Positions 1 to 6,083 of a stretch of DNA of 7,543 bases are shown one piece after another. The DNA is from F1-120-MAGs118 sp013360535 (lineage in GTDB: Bacteria; Planctomycetota; UBA1135; GCA-002686595). A program made the translations under genes and the position numbers. The notes beneath the pieces were generated by a model. That model did not search any database. It was not told the DNA's origin and saw only the letters and a program-made list of their open reading frames with translations. Within the stretch, counting starts at the first letter, position 1. Each line of letters starts with the position of its first letter. The DNA lies in contig JAPKHC010000074.1 in NCBI GenBank assembly GCA_026647215.1, positions 1 through 7,543 of the forward strand, written 5' to 3'.

Positions 1-128
1 CGGCGCAACGCGACGTCGCGCAGGACCACCGTCTCGTCGATCGCGAGCGTCACGAAGCCGACAAGGCCGGTCGCCGCGAGGTGCGGCGGTGCGCGACGGA
101 AGGAGAGGTCGGTTACTTGGAGGGGCAT
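1..128 (-). CDS. SpoVG-like protein, N-terminal part (cut by window edge)
   Basis: Only the first 42 codons are in the window; the rest lies off the left edge. The visible protein begins MPLQVTDLSFRRAPPH and continues through GLVGFVTLAIDETVVLRDVA. This fits the opening of the SpoVG family: an initial beta strand with a V.DV.F-like pattern, then a G-L-x-G-F strand, then a 'vVLrdVaLr' strand. SpoVG proteins are small nucleic-acid-binding regulators, and SpoVG-like genes are also carried by mobile elements. The ATG shares one base with the TGA of the preceding gene (TGATG). A GGAGG at 136-140 lies 7 bases upstream, which selects this start over the in-frame GTG just before it. It is the last visible gene of the primase operon, so a role in element replication or regulation is inferred. 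The family call rests on a short pattern match and could be wrong. Confidence 0.6.
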   Translation of the reverse strand, partial: MPLQVTDLSFRRAPPHLAATGLVGFVTLAIDETVVLRDVALR

Positions 129-601
129 CACGGCGCCTCCGGCGAAGGAGAGGGCGTGATCGGCGACGCGGGAGCGACCGAGGGATCGGCCAGCGAGCTC
201 GCCGCACCGCGCTCTTGCTCGGCAGCCATGCGGTTGGCGGCGCAGGAACGCGTGCGCGGCGGCGGCAAGAGCGTCTGCTTGACGCCAGGTGCGGCCACCG
301 AAGGGGGCTGCGAGTCCCACATCGCCCGGCGCCGAAGTTCCTCTTGCCGCTCGGCCTCGGCCTCTTCAGGCGAGCGACGACGCGTCTGGGGATCCTCCGG
401 GTCGCCGAACTCGATCGGGTAGTTCTCCGCACCGAACAGCTCCATCAGTCGCGCGGCGATCAGGCAGCGAGCCTCTCGGAACTCCGGCAGCGTCGAGGCG
501 TCGAGGGACTGGCCAGGGGACACGAGAACCTCGCCGTCGAAGATCTGGAGGCTCGTGTCGGTCTGGACGGCCAGGACGATCAGTTCATCAACGGTTCGCA
601 T
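128..601 (-). CDS. Hypothetical protein, 157 aa, possible degenerate TubC-like N-terminal domain
   Basis: I do not recognise a named family. Residues about 5-55 form a compact alpha/beta stretch: DELIVLAVQTDTSLQIF, then DGEVLVSP, then a helix ending ARLMELFG. This has the same order of elements as the N-terminal domain of the preceding gene product (helix, strand, G-E-L/V-x-V strand, helix). Residues 70-100 are charged (RRRSPEEAEAERQEELRRR). The C-terminal third is low-complexity, rich in Ala, Ser and Pro, and ends PITPSPSPEAP, probably disordered. The ATG is preceded by GGAGGAG at 609-615 with 7 bases of spacing. The gene overlaps the end of the TubC-like/zinc-ribbon gene by 14 bases and its stop overlaps the next start by one base. 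It is a firm operon member of unknown function; no signal peptide or membrane segment is visible. Confidence 0.75.
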   Translation of the reverse strand: MRTVDELIVLAVQTDTSLQIFDGEVLVSPGQSLDASTLPEFREARCLIAARLMELFGAENYPIEFGDPEDPQTRRRSPEEAEAERQEELRRRAMWDSQPPSVAAPGVKQTLLPPPRTRSCAANRMAAEQERGAASSLADPSVAPASPITPSPSPEAP

Positions 602-1385
602 GGTCAGACTCCTCCGCCCCGTTGGGGCGATTACGTTCAGCAGTCACCTCGCGGCCGCAGGACGCCTGCGACTGCGTTGCTCCATCCGCGGCGCGCGCAC
701 TCGCGGCACGCTCTCCCGCGCCTCGCGCCCACGCGCGCGCTCGTTCCGGCCGCTTCGGACCGTTGTCGCACTCCGCGATCACGTCCCCCGGCGCCGGCGC
801 CGCGCACGCAAAACACGCCCAGCGGCGGCCGTCGCGCAGGTCCACGAAGCGCGTGCCCCAGCAGGTTATGCAGTGCTGCGGGCCACGCGGCCACGGGGGG
901 TCGCGGTCGGGTCGAGTAGCGGGCGTCGGCTCGGACTCGGAGTCGAACTCGGGCTGCTGGTCGAGCGCGGGTGCTGAGTCGGGAGTGATGTCGGGAACCA
1001 AGTCGGGGACGCGGTCGGGAGCAGCGGGCGTCGCGTCGCCGTTCGCGACCATCTCCCCGCTTGCCGCCTCGACGACCGGCTCGGGCTCGACATCGCCGGC
1101 TGGCGCCGCTGGCTCCTGCACGTCACACGGAGCCTTGCTCTGGCGGACCGCCACCGACGAACCAACCGAAGGGACTGCACTCGCCGCCCGGCGTGCAGCC
1201 GCCTGGCGCTGGTGGTATTCCAGGATCTCCAGAATCTCGGCCTTGAGAAACCTGAGCTGCAGCCGGAGCCCCGGTGTGAGCAGCGCTTCCGGCTTGACGC
1301 GCAGTTCGCCTCCGACCGCCCGCAGGCGCAGCCCGGCTTCGCGCGCGGCAACGATCACGAACTTGGCCGTCTCCCAGTTCTTCAA
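588..1385 (-). CDS. TubC-like N-terminal domain plus zinc-ribbon protein, 265 aa
   Basis: Residues 8-57 match the pattern of the TubC N-terminal docking domain fold: helix, then GLRLRAVGGELRVKP, then LTPGLRLQLRFLKAEILEIL. That fold was named from a polyketide/peptide synthase, but similar small domains also occur in mobile-element proteins. Residues 60-165 are low-complexity and acidic, with a VPDLVPDITPDSAP repeat. Residues 171-194 form a zinc ribbon with C172-x2-C175 and C191-x2-C194 (HCITCWGTRF...WACFAC). The C-terminal 60 residues are basic and Ala/Arg-rich. The protein therefore combines a probable protein-docking module with a probable nucleic-acid-binding finger. Immediate 3' position to the primase suggests an accessory replication factor (inference). 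The start is TTG and overlaps the primase TGA as TTGA, with GAGG 7 bases upstream; no early ATG exists in frame. The domain call is by eye. Confidence 0.8.
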   Translation of the reverse strand: MKNWETAKFVIVAAREAGLRLRAVGGELRVKPEALLTPGLRLQLRFLKAEILEILEYHQRQAAARRAASAVPSVGSSVAVRQSKAPCDVQEPAAPAGDVEPEPVVEAASGEMVANGDATPAAPDRVPDLVPDITPDSAPALDQQPEFDSESEPTPATRPDRDPPWPRGPQHCITCWGTRFVDLRDGRRWACFACAAPAPGDVIAECDNGPKRPERARAWARGAGERAASARAADGATQSQASCGREVTAERNRPNGAEESDHANR

Positions 1386-4300
1386 ATGACCACCTCGTCG
1401 GGCTCGAGCGGCGGGATCTGGGCCGGTGCCAAAACCTCAGGCTCGGCGACGAACTGCGCGTCGTCGGGGGCGTCAGACCCCGTTTCTGGTCCCCCAGAGG
1501 CATCGGGCTCGCAGTTTGCGCAGTTTCCGCAGTTGCCCGCATCCTTCTCACACGTGACGCGTTTGTGTGCGCGCTCGCGCTCCTGCGTACTCGCACGTTC
1601 GCGCTCGTCCTCGCGTACCCGCTCGCGCTCGCGCTCCAGCACGTCCGCGAATCGTTCACTCGCACCCGGGCCCGTACGCGTCGGTGAAACCAACTGCGGA
1701 AACTGCGCAAACTGCGAATCGGCCTCGGCCGACCGGTGCGTGCGGACCGCCCACTTGGTGCGCGTGCCGCTCTCGCCCTCACGGACGATCATCAGCCCCG
1801 ACTCGATGCGGTCGGCATGTCTCGCGAGGTACTTGCCGAGCGAGCGCGCGTTCAGAGGGCCATCGCCCCCGCCCGTGACGCCCAGGACCGCGAACCTCAG
1901 CCGAGTGCCTCCCATCGAGGCCATCTGGATCACGTCGGCCACCAGGACCGCGCGCTCCCCGAACACCTCGACCCACGCGCCGAGCAGCTCGCGGAGCTCG
2001 TCGGCCTCCGGATCTTCGTACTCTGCCTTCAGCGCGTTGGCATAGGGGTCGGGGCGGTCGAGCCATGGGAGCGCGCCACGGATCCGCTCCGACCACTCCG
2101 GGAACCGGCAGCGCGGCAGGCCCTGCGACGGGAAGCCCGCCTGCTGGAACCCGCGCAACATCGTGAGCGCGGCCACGAGGTAGTCTCCCCGACGCGTCGC
2201 GAGTAGCTCGCGCGGATGGGAACGCCCCCAGTCGTGGGCGGTCGCCCGCTCCTCGCGCATGTTCAGTCGCATGATCACCGAGCGCGTGACGATGTCGCCC
2301 TGAATCGAGAGGCCAACTCCGCCAAGGGTCCACTGAACGCCGGTGGTCGAGGCCGTCCTCGTCTCCGACTTGCCCAGCACGCGGCCGGTGAACTCAGGCT
2401 CGGTGATGGCCTTCGCGATCGACGGGACGTCGAGCCAGCGTCCGTCGGTCAGGTTGTCGAAGCAGATGTGCCGGCACCCTGCCTGCAGCAGCGCGAAGAT
2501 GCGCTTGTCCGCCTCGTCCTCGCTGCTGCCCGGCGAGATTCGTACCGGCTCCCGACCCGTCGTGAGCAGGCTCCCCAGGCCGATCAACGTCGACTTGCCG
2601 CTCGCGCGTGCCGGGGAGGTGACCCCGAATGCCGGACCGCCTCCGTACACGGAGCGGCCCGCAGCGGAGAGCAACATCGCGAGCGCCGCACTCCGGTCGA
2701 CGGCGCTCTCGAACACACAGTTCTCGAGCAGCTCGTCGAGCATGTCGAGCGCGGCCGCCGCGTCGTCCTTCGACGGCGAACGAGGGATCGGCGGGAACGC
2801 CGTGCCGCGGGGCTCGTACCAGACCTGGTACTTCTGGTCGTACCCCGCCTTCTCGATGGTCTTGCCGTCGGGCAGTAGCAGCGGGCTTTCGACGAGCGCT
2901 CGCAGGACGGGGAAGTTGAGCTCTCCGCCGCGAGCAAGGAGGGCGTTCAGCACGGTCCGTGGCGGCGCAATGGGTCTTGAGTTGCCGTCGGCGTCGTCTT
3001 CGTAGAACGCGACGAAACGCGAGAGCCGGTCCAGGAGGTAGTCGGCATCGACCGGCGCGATCTGAACGTGGCGATCGTCCGCGCTCGTGGTCCCGATGCT
3101 CGCGGACCCTTCGTGGCGGACGATCCGCACAAGCCGTCCCTGCTGCTGATAGAAGACGTTCGGCGCCTTCTCGAGGAGCAGTTGCTCGACCCGATCCGCT
3201 TCCGTTGCGACGTCGGTGGGACTCCAGTTGATCACCAGCCGCTGTTTCTGAATGCGTGGCTCGACCCGCTCTGCGCGCGAGACCAGCAGGTTGATGATGT
3301 CCTGGCCGATCCGTTGAAGCCCCTCGACGTCCGAGAGCGACACGCCACGTCGGTCGCGCTCGAACTCGATCCAGTCCCGCAGATCCTTGCGGGCCTTGTC
3401 ATTGGCCTTCGGAGGGAGCTCGGGCGGAAGCGCGCACATGCACGTCGCGTTTCGATCGTTGGCAAGCGCGACGGCGAGCTTGCGCATCCCGCGCTGTCCG
3501 GCCAAGTTGGCGTCGTTCTCGCCCATGACGATGAACGGCGCTGCGAACCTCGCGAGCAGCTTCGCGATCAACTCGATTCCCGCCGACGCAGACGAGCGGC
3601 CGATCGCGCAGATGCCGACCGTGTGCGCGGCCATCACGTCGGTCGCGCCTTCGACAAGCAAGAGCGGCCTGTCGCTCGGGATCCCGAAGGTGTCGGGAAT
3701 CGTCAGGCCGCGAGGCAGCTCCGTCACCGCGCCCTTGATCGCCTTGTCGATGCCTCGGAACGTCAAGGTCGAGAGCCGACGGTCCGAGTCGAACTCAGGG
3801 AAGCTGACCGCGGTCTCGGGTCGCTCTCCGGGGAATCCGGCGTTGAGGCGCGCCATGTCGTCAGCCGTGGCGTAGCCGGCACCAACGGAACGCAGCGACT
3901 CCACGCGAACGCCGAGCTGCGTGGACAGCATCTGCGCGAGCTCAGGGGTCAGGTTGGCCGCGAGCTGCGGCAAGGCGGGCTCGAGTTCGCGGCGGAGCTG
4001 ATCGATCCGCTCACGCTTCTCGCGCTCCTTCTTCTGCTTGGACGTCTCAACCCTTGCGCGAGGCAACGCGACCGGCTTCAGCCCCGGCTTGAATCCAGGA
4101 GGAAGCGGCGGCGCTCCCGGTGGCCGGGGAGGTTGGACCGGCGGCGCGGGCGGAACAGGCGGCGTCGGGCGAGTCCGAGCAGGCACAGACGGCGGTGCCT
4201 TCGGCGACGAATAGGGCTCGGCCTCCGGCGGCACGATCGGCGGCTCGGCCACCGGAAGCGCCTCGCTCGCGATGACGGCGATGTCAGCGATCGGTTGTGC

Positions 4301-4696
4301 TTCCGCGGGCGGCGTGGCCTCAGCGGTCGGCAGTGGATCCGAGGTCGGCGCAGGCTCAGAGTCACGAACCTCGTCGGCCGACGGCTCCGGCTCGTCGCGC
4401 TCGACCGCCAACTCCGCCTCTACCGGCTGCGGCGACACTTCGACTTCCGCAACGCATGCGGCCTCGCTTGTTCGAGCACGACGACGACGCTTGGAGCCGC
4501 GAGCCTTCTCCGGCCTCGCCGGCGCGAAGATCGCTCCACGCTCGTCCGACTTGGACGCGCGCACGAACCGCATGCCCTCCGGCGCCACTTGCGTGCGGAA
4601 GCAGTGCAGCATCTCCTCTTTCCACGCGCACCGGTCCGTTCCCTCGCACGCGGGGCAGGGAGCCTTGGCCGAGACGTTCTTCCAGCCAGCGCTCAT
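1382..4696 (-). CDS. Large phage/plasmid-type primase-helicase, 1104 aa
   Basis: A multidomain replication protein, likely cytoplasmic, that would synthesise primers and unwind DNA. Residues 14-32 form a small Cys/His cluster (C14-x2-C17, C23, H31, C32) resembling a primase zinc finger. Residues 100-205 are an acidic, then proline-rich linker (PPVPPAPPVQPPRPPG), followed by a short charged coil (217-240). Residues 338-450 look like a Toprim domain: LLLVEGATD supplies E349 and D353, and MGENDANLAG supplies E393 and D395 in place of the usual DxD. Residues 690-815 are a P-loop helicase-like ATPase with ARASGKST (K701), a Walker B-like ICFDNL (D747), RVLGKSE, and GDIVTRSVIMRL. The tail (990-1104) holds QFAQFPQL, an Arg/Glu-rich run and NCGNCANCE. 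The ATG overlaps the HTH gene stop (ATGA) and has GGAGG at 4704-4708. At 1104 residues it is longer than most such proteins, mainly through linker and tail. Confidence 0.88.
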   Translation of the reverse strand: MSAGWKNVSAKAPCPACEGTDRCAWKEEMLHCFRTQVAPEGMRFVRASKSDERGAIFAPARPEKARGSKRRRRARTSEAACVAEVEVSPQPVEAELAVERDEPEPSADEVRDSEPAPTSDPLPTAEATPPAEAQPIADIAVIASEALPVAEPPIVPPEAEPYSSPKAPPSVPARTRPTPPVPPAPPVQPPRPPGAPPLPPGFKPGLKPVALPRARVETSKQKKEREKRERIDQLRRELEPALPQLAANLTPELAQMLSTQLGVRVESLRSVGAGYATADDMARLNAGFPGERPETAVSFPEFDSDRRLSTLTFRGIDKAIKGAVTELPRGLTIPDTFGIPSDRPLLLVEGATDVMAAHTVGICAIGRSSASAGIELIAKLLARFAAPFIVMGENDANLAGQRGMRKLAVALANDRNATCMCALPPELPPKANDKARKDLRDWIEFERDRRGVSLSDVEGLQRIGQDIINLLVSRAERVEPRIQKQRLVINWSPTDVATEADRVEQLLLEKAPNVFYQQQGRLVRIVRHEGSASIGTTSADDRHVQIAPVDADYLLDRLSRFVAFYEDDADGNSRPIAPPRTVLNALLARGGELNFPVLRALVESPLLLPDGKTIEKAGYDQKYQVWYEPRGTAFPPIPRSPSKDDAAAALDMLDELLENCVFESAVDRSAALAMLLSAAGRSVYGGGPAFGVTSPARASGKSTLIGLGSLLTTGREPVRISPGSSEDEADKRIFALLQAGCRHICFDNLTDGRWLDVPSIAKAITEPEFTGRVLGKSETRTASTTGVQWTLGGVGLSIQGDIVTRSVIMRLNMREERATAHDWGRSHPRELLATRRGDYLVAALTMLRGFQQAGFPSQGLPRCRFPEWSERIRGALPWLDRPDPYANALKAEYEDPEADELRELLGAWVEVFGERAVLVADVIQMASMGGTRLRFAVLGVTGGGDGPLNARSLGKYLARHADRIESGLMIVREGESGTRTKWAVRTHRSAEADSQFAQFPQLVSPTRTGPGASERFADVLERERERVREDERERASTQERERAHKRVTCEKDAGNCGNCANCEPDASGGPETGSDAPDDAQFVAEPEVLAPAQIPPLEPDEVVI
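1393..1396 (-). promoter_or_regulatory. Ribosome binding site supporting a TTG start
   Basis: GAGG lies within the last codons of the primase gene, 7 bases before the TTG at 1385. The spacing equals that of the GGAGG-like sites before the other starts in this operon, which supports TTG as the true start of the zinc-ribbon gene. Confidence 0.6.
1509..1535 (+). repeat. Left arm of exact 27-bp inverted repeat: three tandem 9-bp units
   Basis: The arm is made of CGCAGTTTG, CGCAGTTTC and CGCAGTTG-type units in tandem, preceded by one T. It is the exact reverse complement of 1691-1717. It lies inside the primase coding sequence, where the minus strand reads it as NCGNCANCE, one tripeptide per unit. 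Confidence 0.9.
1691..1717 (-). repeat. Right arm of exact 27-bp inverted repeat: three tandem 9-bp units
   Basis: This is an exact reverse complement of 1509-1535, with 155 bp between the arms. The minus strand reads it in frame as QFAQFPQL near the C-terminus of the primase. The 9-bp period preserves the reading frame. Matching bases stop abruptly at both ends of the arms. Confidence 0.9.
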
Positions 4697-4938
4697 GACA
4701 GGTCCTCCGTCGAAGCGGAGATTTGGTCCGGCACGGCCTCGGGCACCGGTTGGCCATCGAACGGCCCCACTCTCTGCTCAAGTTGGATCGCCGCGAGCAG
4801 CTCGTTCCAGTCGACGCGGATGAATCGTCGTCCCACCCGGTAGGCAGGGACAGCACCGTTGCGCACCCACGCGCGCAACGTGGTCACGTGGATGCCAAGG
4901 CGAATGGAAGCGTCGGTGAGGGGGATGAGTTCTTGCAT
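4693..4938 (-). CDS. Excisionase/MerR-type helix-turn-helix DNA-binding protein, 81 aa
   Basis: Residues 5-50 fit the HTH_17/excisionase-type winged helix: LTDASIRLGIHVTTLRAWVR is the helix-turn-helix, and GAVPAYRVGRRFIRV is the wing with its typical arginine pair, followed by a DWNELLAAI helix. The last 25 residues are acidic and probably flexible. Small proteins of this type act as recombination directionality factors, AlpA-like activators or operon regulators. As the first gene of the replication operon, separated from the gene upstream by a gap with palindromes, a regulator or replication-accessory role is at least as likely as excision. No integrase gene is visible here. The ATG has only a weak GAG 9 bases upstream, inside an inverted repeat (4941-4949/4973-4981). 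The stop overlaps the primase start by four bases (ATGA). The family call is strong; the function is inferred. Confidence 0.85.
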   Translation of the reverse strand: MQELIPLTDASIRLGIHVTTLRAWVRNGAVPAYRVGRRFIRVDWNELLAAIQLEQRVGPFDGQPVPEAVPDQISASTEDLS

Positions 4939-4940
4939 CG

Positions 4941-4981
4941 GATCGGTCTCGTGGCGCTCGTTCGCGCGCCGAAGACCGATC
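4941..4981 (-). promoter_or_regulatory. Inverted repeat in the leader of the HTH/primase operon
   Basis: GATCGGTCT (4941-4949) and AGACCGATC (4973-4981) are a perfect 9-bp inverted repeat with a 23-base interval. An inner GGCGC/GCGCC pair (4953-4957/4966-4970) can extend the stem. It ends two bases before the ATG of the HTH gene and covers the only weak Shine-Dalgarno-like bases. It could be an operator, for instance for the HTH protein itself, or an RNA hairpin limiting translation. Confidence 0.5.
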
Positions 4982-5023
4982 TAAACCGCCGTCACTCTCC
5001 CCGACCCTCGTCAATCCGCTCGG

Positions 5024-5056
5024 CTTGAAGCTTCAAGCGAGAACTTGAAGCTTCAA
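5024..5056. promoter_or_regulatory. Double palindrome / 13-bp stem-loop upstream of replication operon
   Basis: Two copies of CTTGAAGCTTCAA (5024-5036 and 5044-5056) sit exactly 20 bp apart. Each contains the perfect palindrome TTGAAGCTTCAA, and the first extends to 16 bp (5023-5038). Because each copy is itself palindromic, 5025-5037 also pairs with 5044-5056 as a perfect 13-bp stem with a 6-base loop (CGAGAA). The second copy covers the stop codon of the 298-aa gene. The arrangement suits a pair of dimeric repressor sites two helical turns apart. A terminator is possible, but no T-tract follows on either strand. Confidence 0.6.
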
Positions 5057-5949
5057 CCCGGACTGCAGCCCGGTGCCTGCTTTCCTGATCGCTTCGCGCG
5101 CGGCTTCGCTTGCGGCAGCCATGTGTACAACACGAACTCGATCAACTTCGCGCGGGCATAGCTTCGGCGGTTGGAGTTGGTGCCGATGTAGTCGACCTCC
5201 CGCACCCAGCCCTCTGTGCTCGCTGAGAACACCGTGTCCTCGGACAGGCCAAAGGCACCGAGAGCCCGCGCCTCGATCCATTCTTGGTTGGACGCCCTCA
5301 AAGCGTGCGCCGCCTTGATGGCTCGGATTGCGGCAGTCTCCTTGCGGATGCGGAGCCTGATCTGCCTTACGTCGTCCTCCGCCGACCCTTTGGAAACCGG
5401 CTCGACGCTCGATGCCGTCCGGCGAACAGGCGACTGGTATTCCTGAACCGCTTCGCGCAACAGCAAGAAGAACGATCGCAGGTACCAGAGCCGGTGCTGA
5501 TTCTCGAACGCCCTCATCGACTCAAGGATCAGGTGAGCCACCAAGGCTCGGTCCGCTCCTTTCAGTGTCTCGCACATGATGACGCGGGCGGCGGCATAGC
5601 TCGGATCGTCCGGCAGGATGAAGACCTCCGCGAGGTGAGCGCAGCCGTTCTCCTTGAGGTAGCCCGAGACGGCGAACCACTGCGTTGCCCATTCTCTCGC
5701 GAACTCCTCGTCGGTGCCTGGGCACGTGAAGTTCTCCGCAGCCGCCAGCGATTCCAACAGCCCTCGCCAGGACTTAAGTTCCTTCGCCTGTCGTTCGCGC
5801 TCGGCCTGTTCTTGTTCGTGGAGGTGAGCTGCCGGTGCGAGAGCGCGTGCGAGTGCCGCCTTGGCCTGCTCAGCAGTCGAGTCCTGCCGATGACGGACCG
5901 TACGACTCTGGTCCTGGTCCGCTGAGATTTTCCCGTGCATCAAACTCAT
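5053..5949 (-). CDS. Hypothetical helical protein, 298 aa
   Basis: I do not recognise this protein. From the chosen start it opens MSLMHGKISADQDQ, followed by a charged coiled-coil-like helix at about 25-62 (EQAKAALARALAP, HEQEQAERERQAKELK). A compact, mostly helical core follows (about 65-170), including WATQWFAVSGYLKENG and LRSFFLLLREAV. A polar linker comes next, then a second basic helical region (190-225, RIRKETAAIRAIKAAHALR), a segment with YIGTNSNRRSYARAKLIEF, and a basic tail (AKPRAKRSGKQ). There is no signal peptide, transmembrane segment or metal-binding cluster. The start is set by GGAGG at 5957-5961, 7 bases before the ATG; a further 36 codons are open upstream but lack such a site. 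It lies alone between TerL and the replication operon, with structured gaps on both sides. A DNA-binding or regulatory role is a guess from its basic segments and position. Confidence 0.8.
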   Translation of the reverse strand: MSLMHGKISADQDQSRTVRHRQDSTAEQAKAALARALAPAAHLHEQEQAERERQAKELKSWRGLLESLAAAENFTCPGTDEEFAREWATQWFAVSGYLKENGCAHLAEVFILPDDPSYAAARVIMCETLKGADRALVAHLILESMRAFENQHRLWYLRSFFLLLREAVQEYQSPVRRTASSVEPVSKGSAEDDVRQIRLRIRKETAAIRAIKAAHALRASNQEWIEARALGAFGLSEDTVFSASTEGWVREVDYIGTNSNRRSYARAKLIEFVLYTWLPQAKPRAKRSGKQAPGCSPG

Positions 5950-5956
5950 GGTCTTG

Positions 5957-5961
5957 CCTCC
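5957..5961 (-). promoter_or_regulatory. Ribosome binding site deciding the start of the 298-aa gene
   Basis: GGAGG lies 7 bases before the ATG at 5949. This is preferred over the upstream in-frame ATG at 6057, whose extra 36 residues are arginine-rich and run through the promoter-like gap. Confidence 0.7.
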
Positions 5962-6027
5962 GCTAGTGGGTGACCGTCCAAGCGCGAAGGTAAGTGCGGG
6001 AGTGCGCAAGCGTGCGCGAACGGGCTC

Positions 6028-6057
6028 GTAGAACGTGCGTCGCCCCAGTGCTGCCAA
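6028..6057 (-). promoter_or_regulatory. Weak sigma70-like promoter candidate for the 298-aa gene
   Basis: TTGGCA (6057-6052) and TTCTAC (6033-6028) are separated by 18 bases, upstream of the 298-aa gene and downstream of the TerL stop hairpin. The -10 match is poor and the region is GC-rich, so this is tentative. Confidence 0.2.
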
Positions 6058-6083
6058 GGAGTTACGACGGCCGAAATCCGCGC

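Noticed and set aside
924..1023. GTCGGG-rich short repeats that could be binding sites
   Set aside because: They correspond to codons of the acidic, VPD-type low-complexity linker of the zinc-ribbon protein and are irregular in spacing.
289..1389. Open frame of 366 codons on the plus strand
   Set aside because: Composition is Ser/Arg/Pro/Ala low-complexity without domain features, and it is antisense to two genes with good start sites and overlaps.
3068..4843. Open frame of 591 codons on the plus strand
   Set aside because: It lies wholly opposite the primase gene, is Arg-rich with no recognisable domain, and is the expected mirror frame of a high-GC gene.
4984..5014. Promoter for the HTH operon: TTGACG (5014-5009) with TTTAGA further downstream on the minus strand
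   Set aside because: The interval between the two boxes is 23 bases, too long for a standard sigma70 promoter, and nothing resembling a -10 box lies at 16-18 bases.
5284..5925. Open frame of 213 codons on the plus strand
   Set aside because: Antisense to the 298-aa gene, with no ribosome site or recognisable motif; treated as a shadow frame.
5950..6057. Longer start for the 298-aa gene (36 more codons)
   Set aside because: No Shine-Dalgarno site near that ATG, while the internal ATG has GGAGG at 7 bases, like the other genes here.
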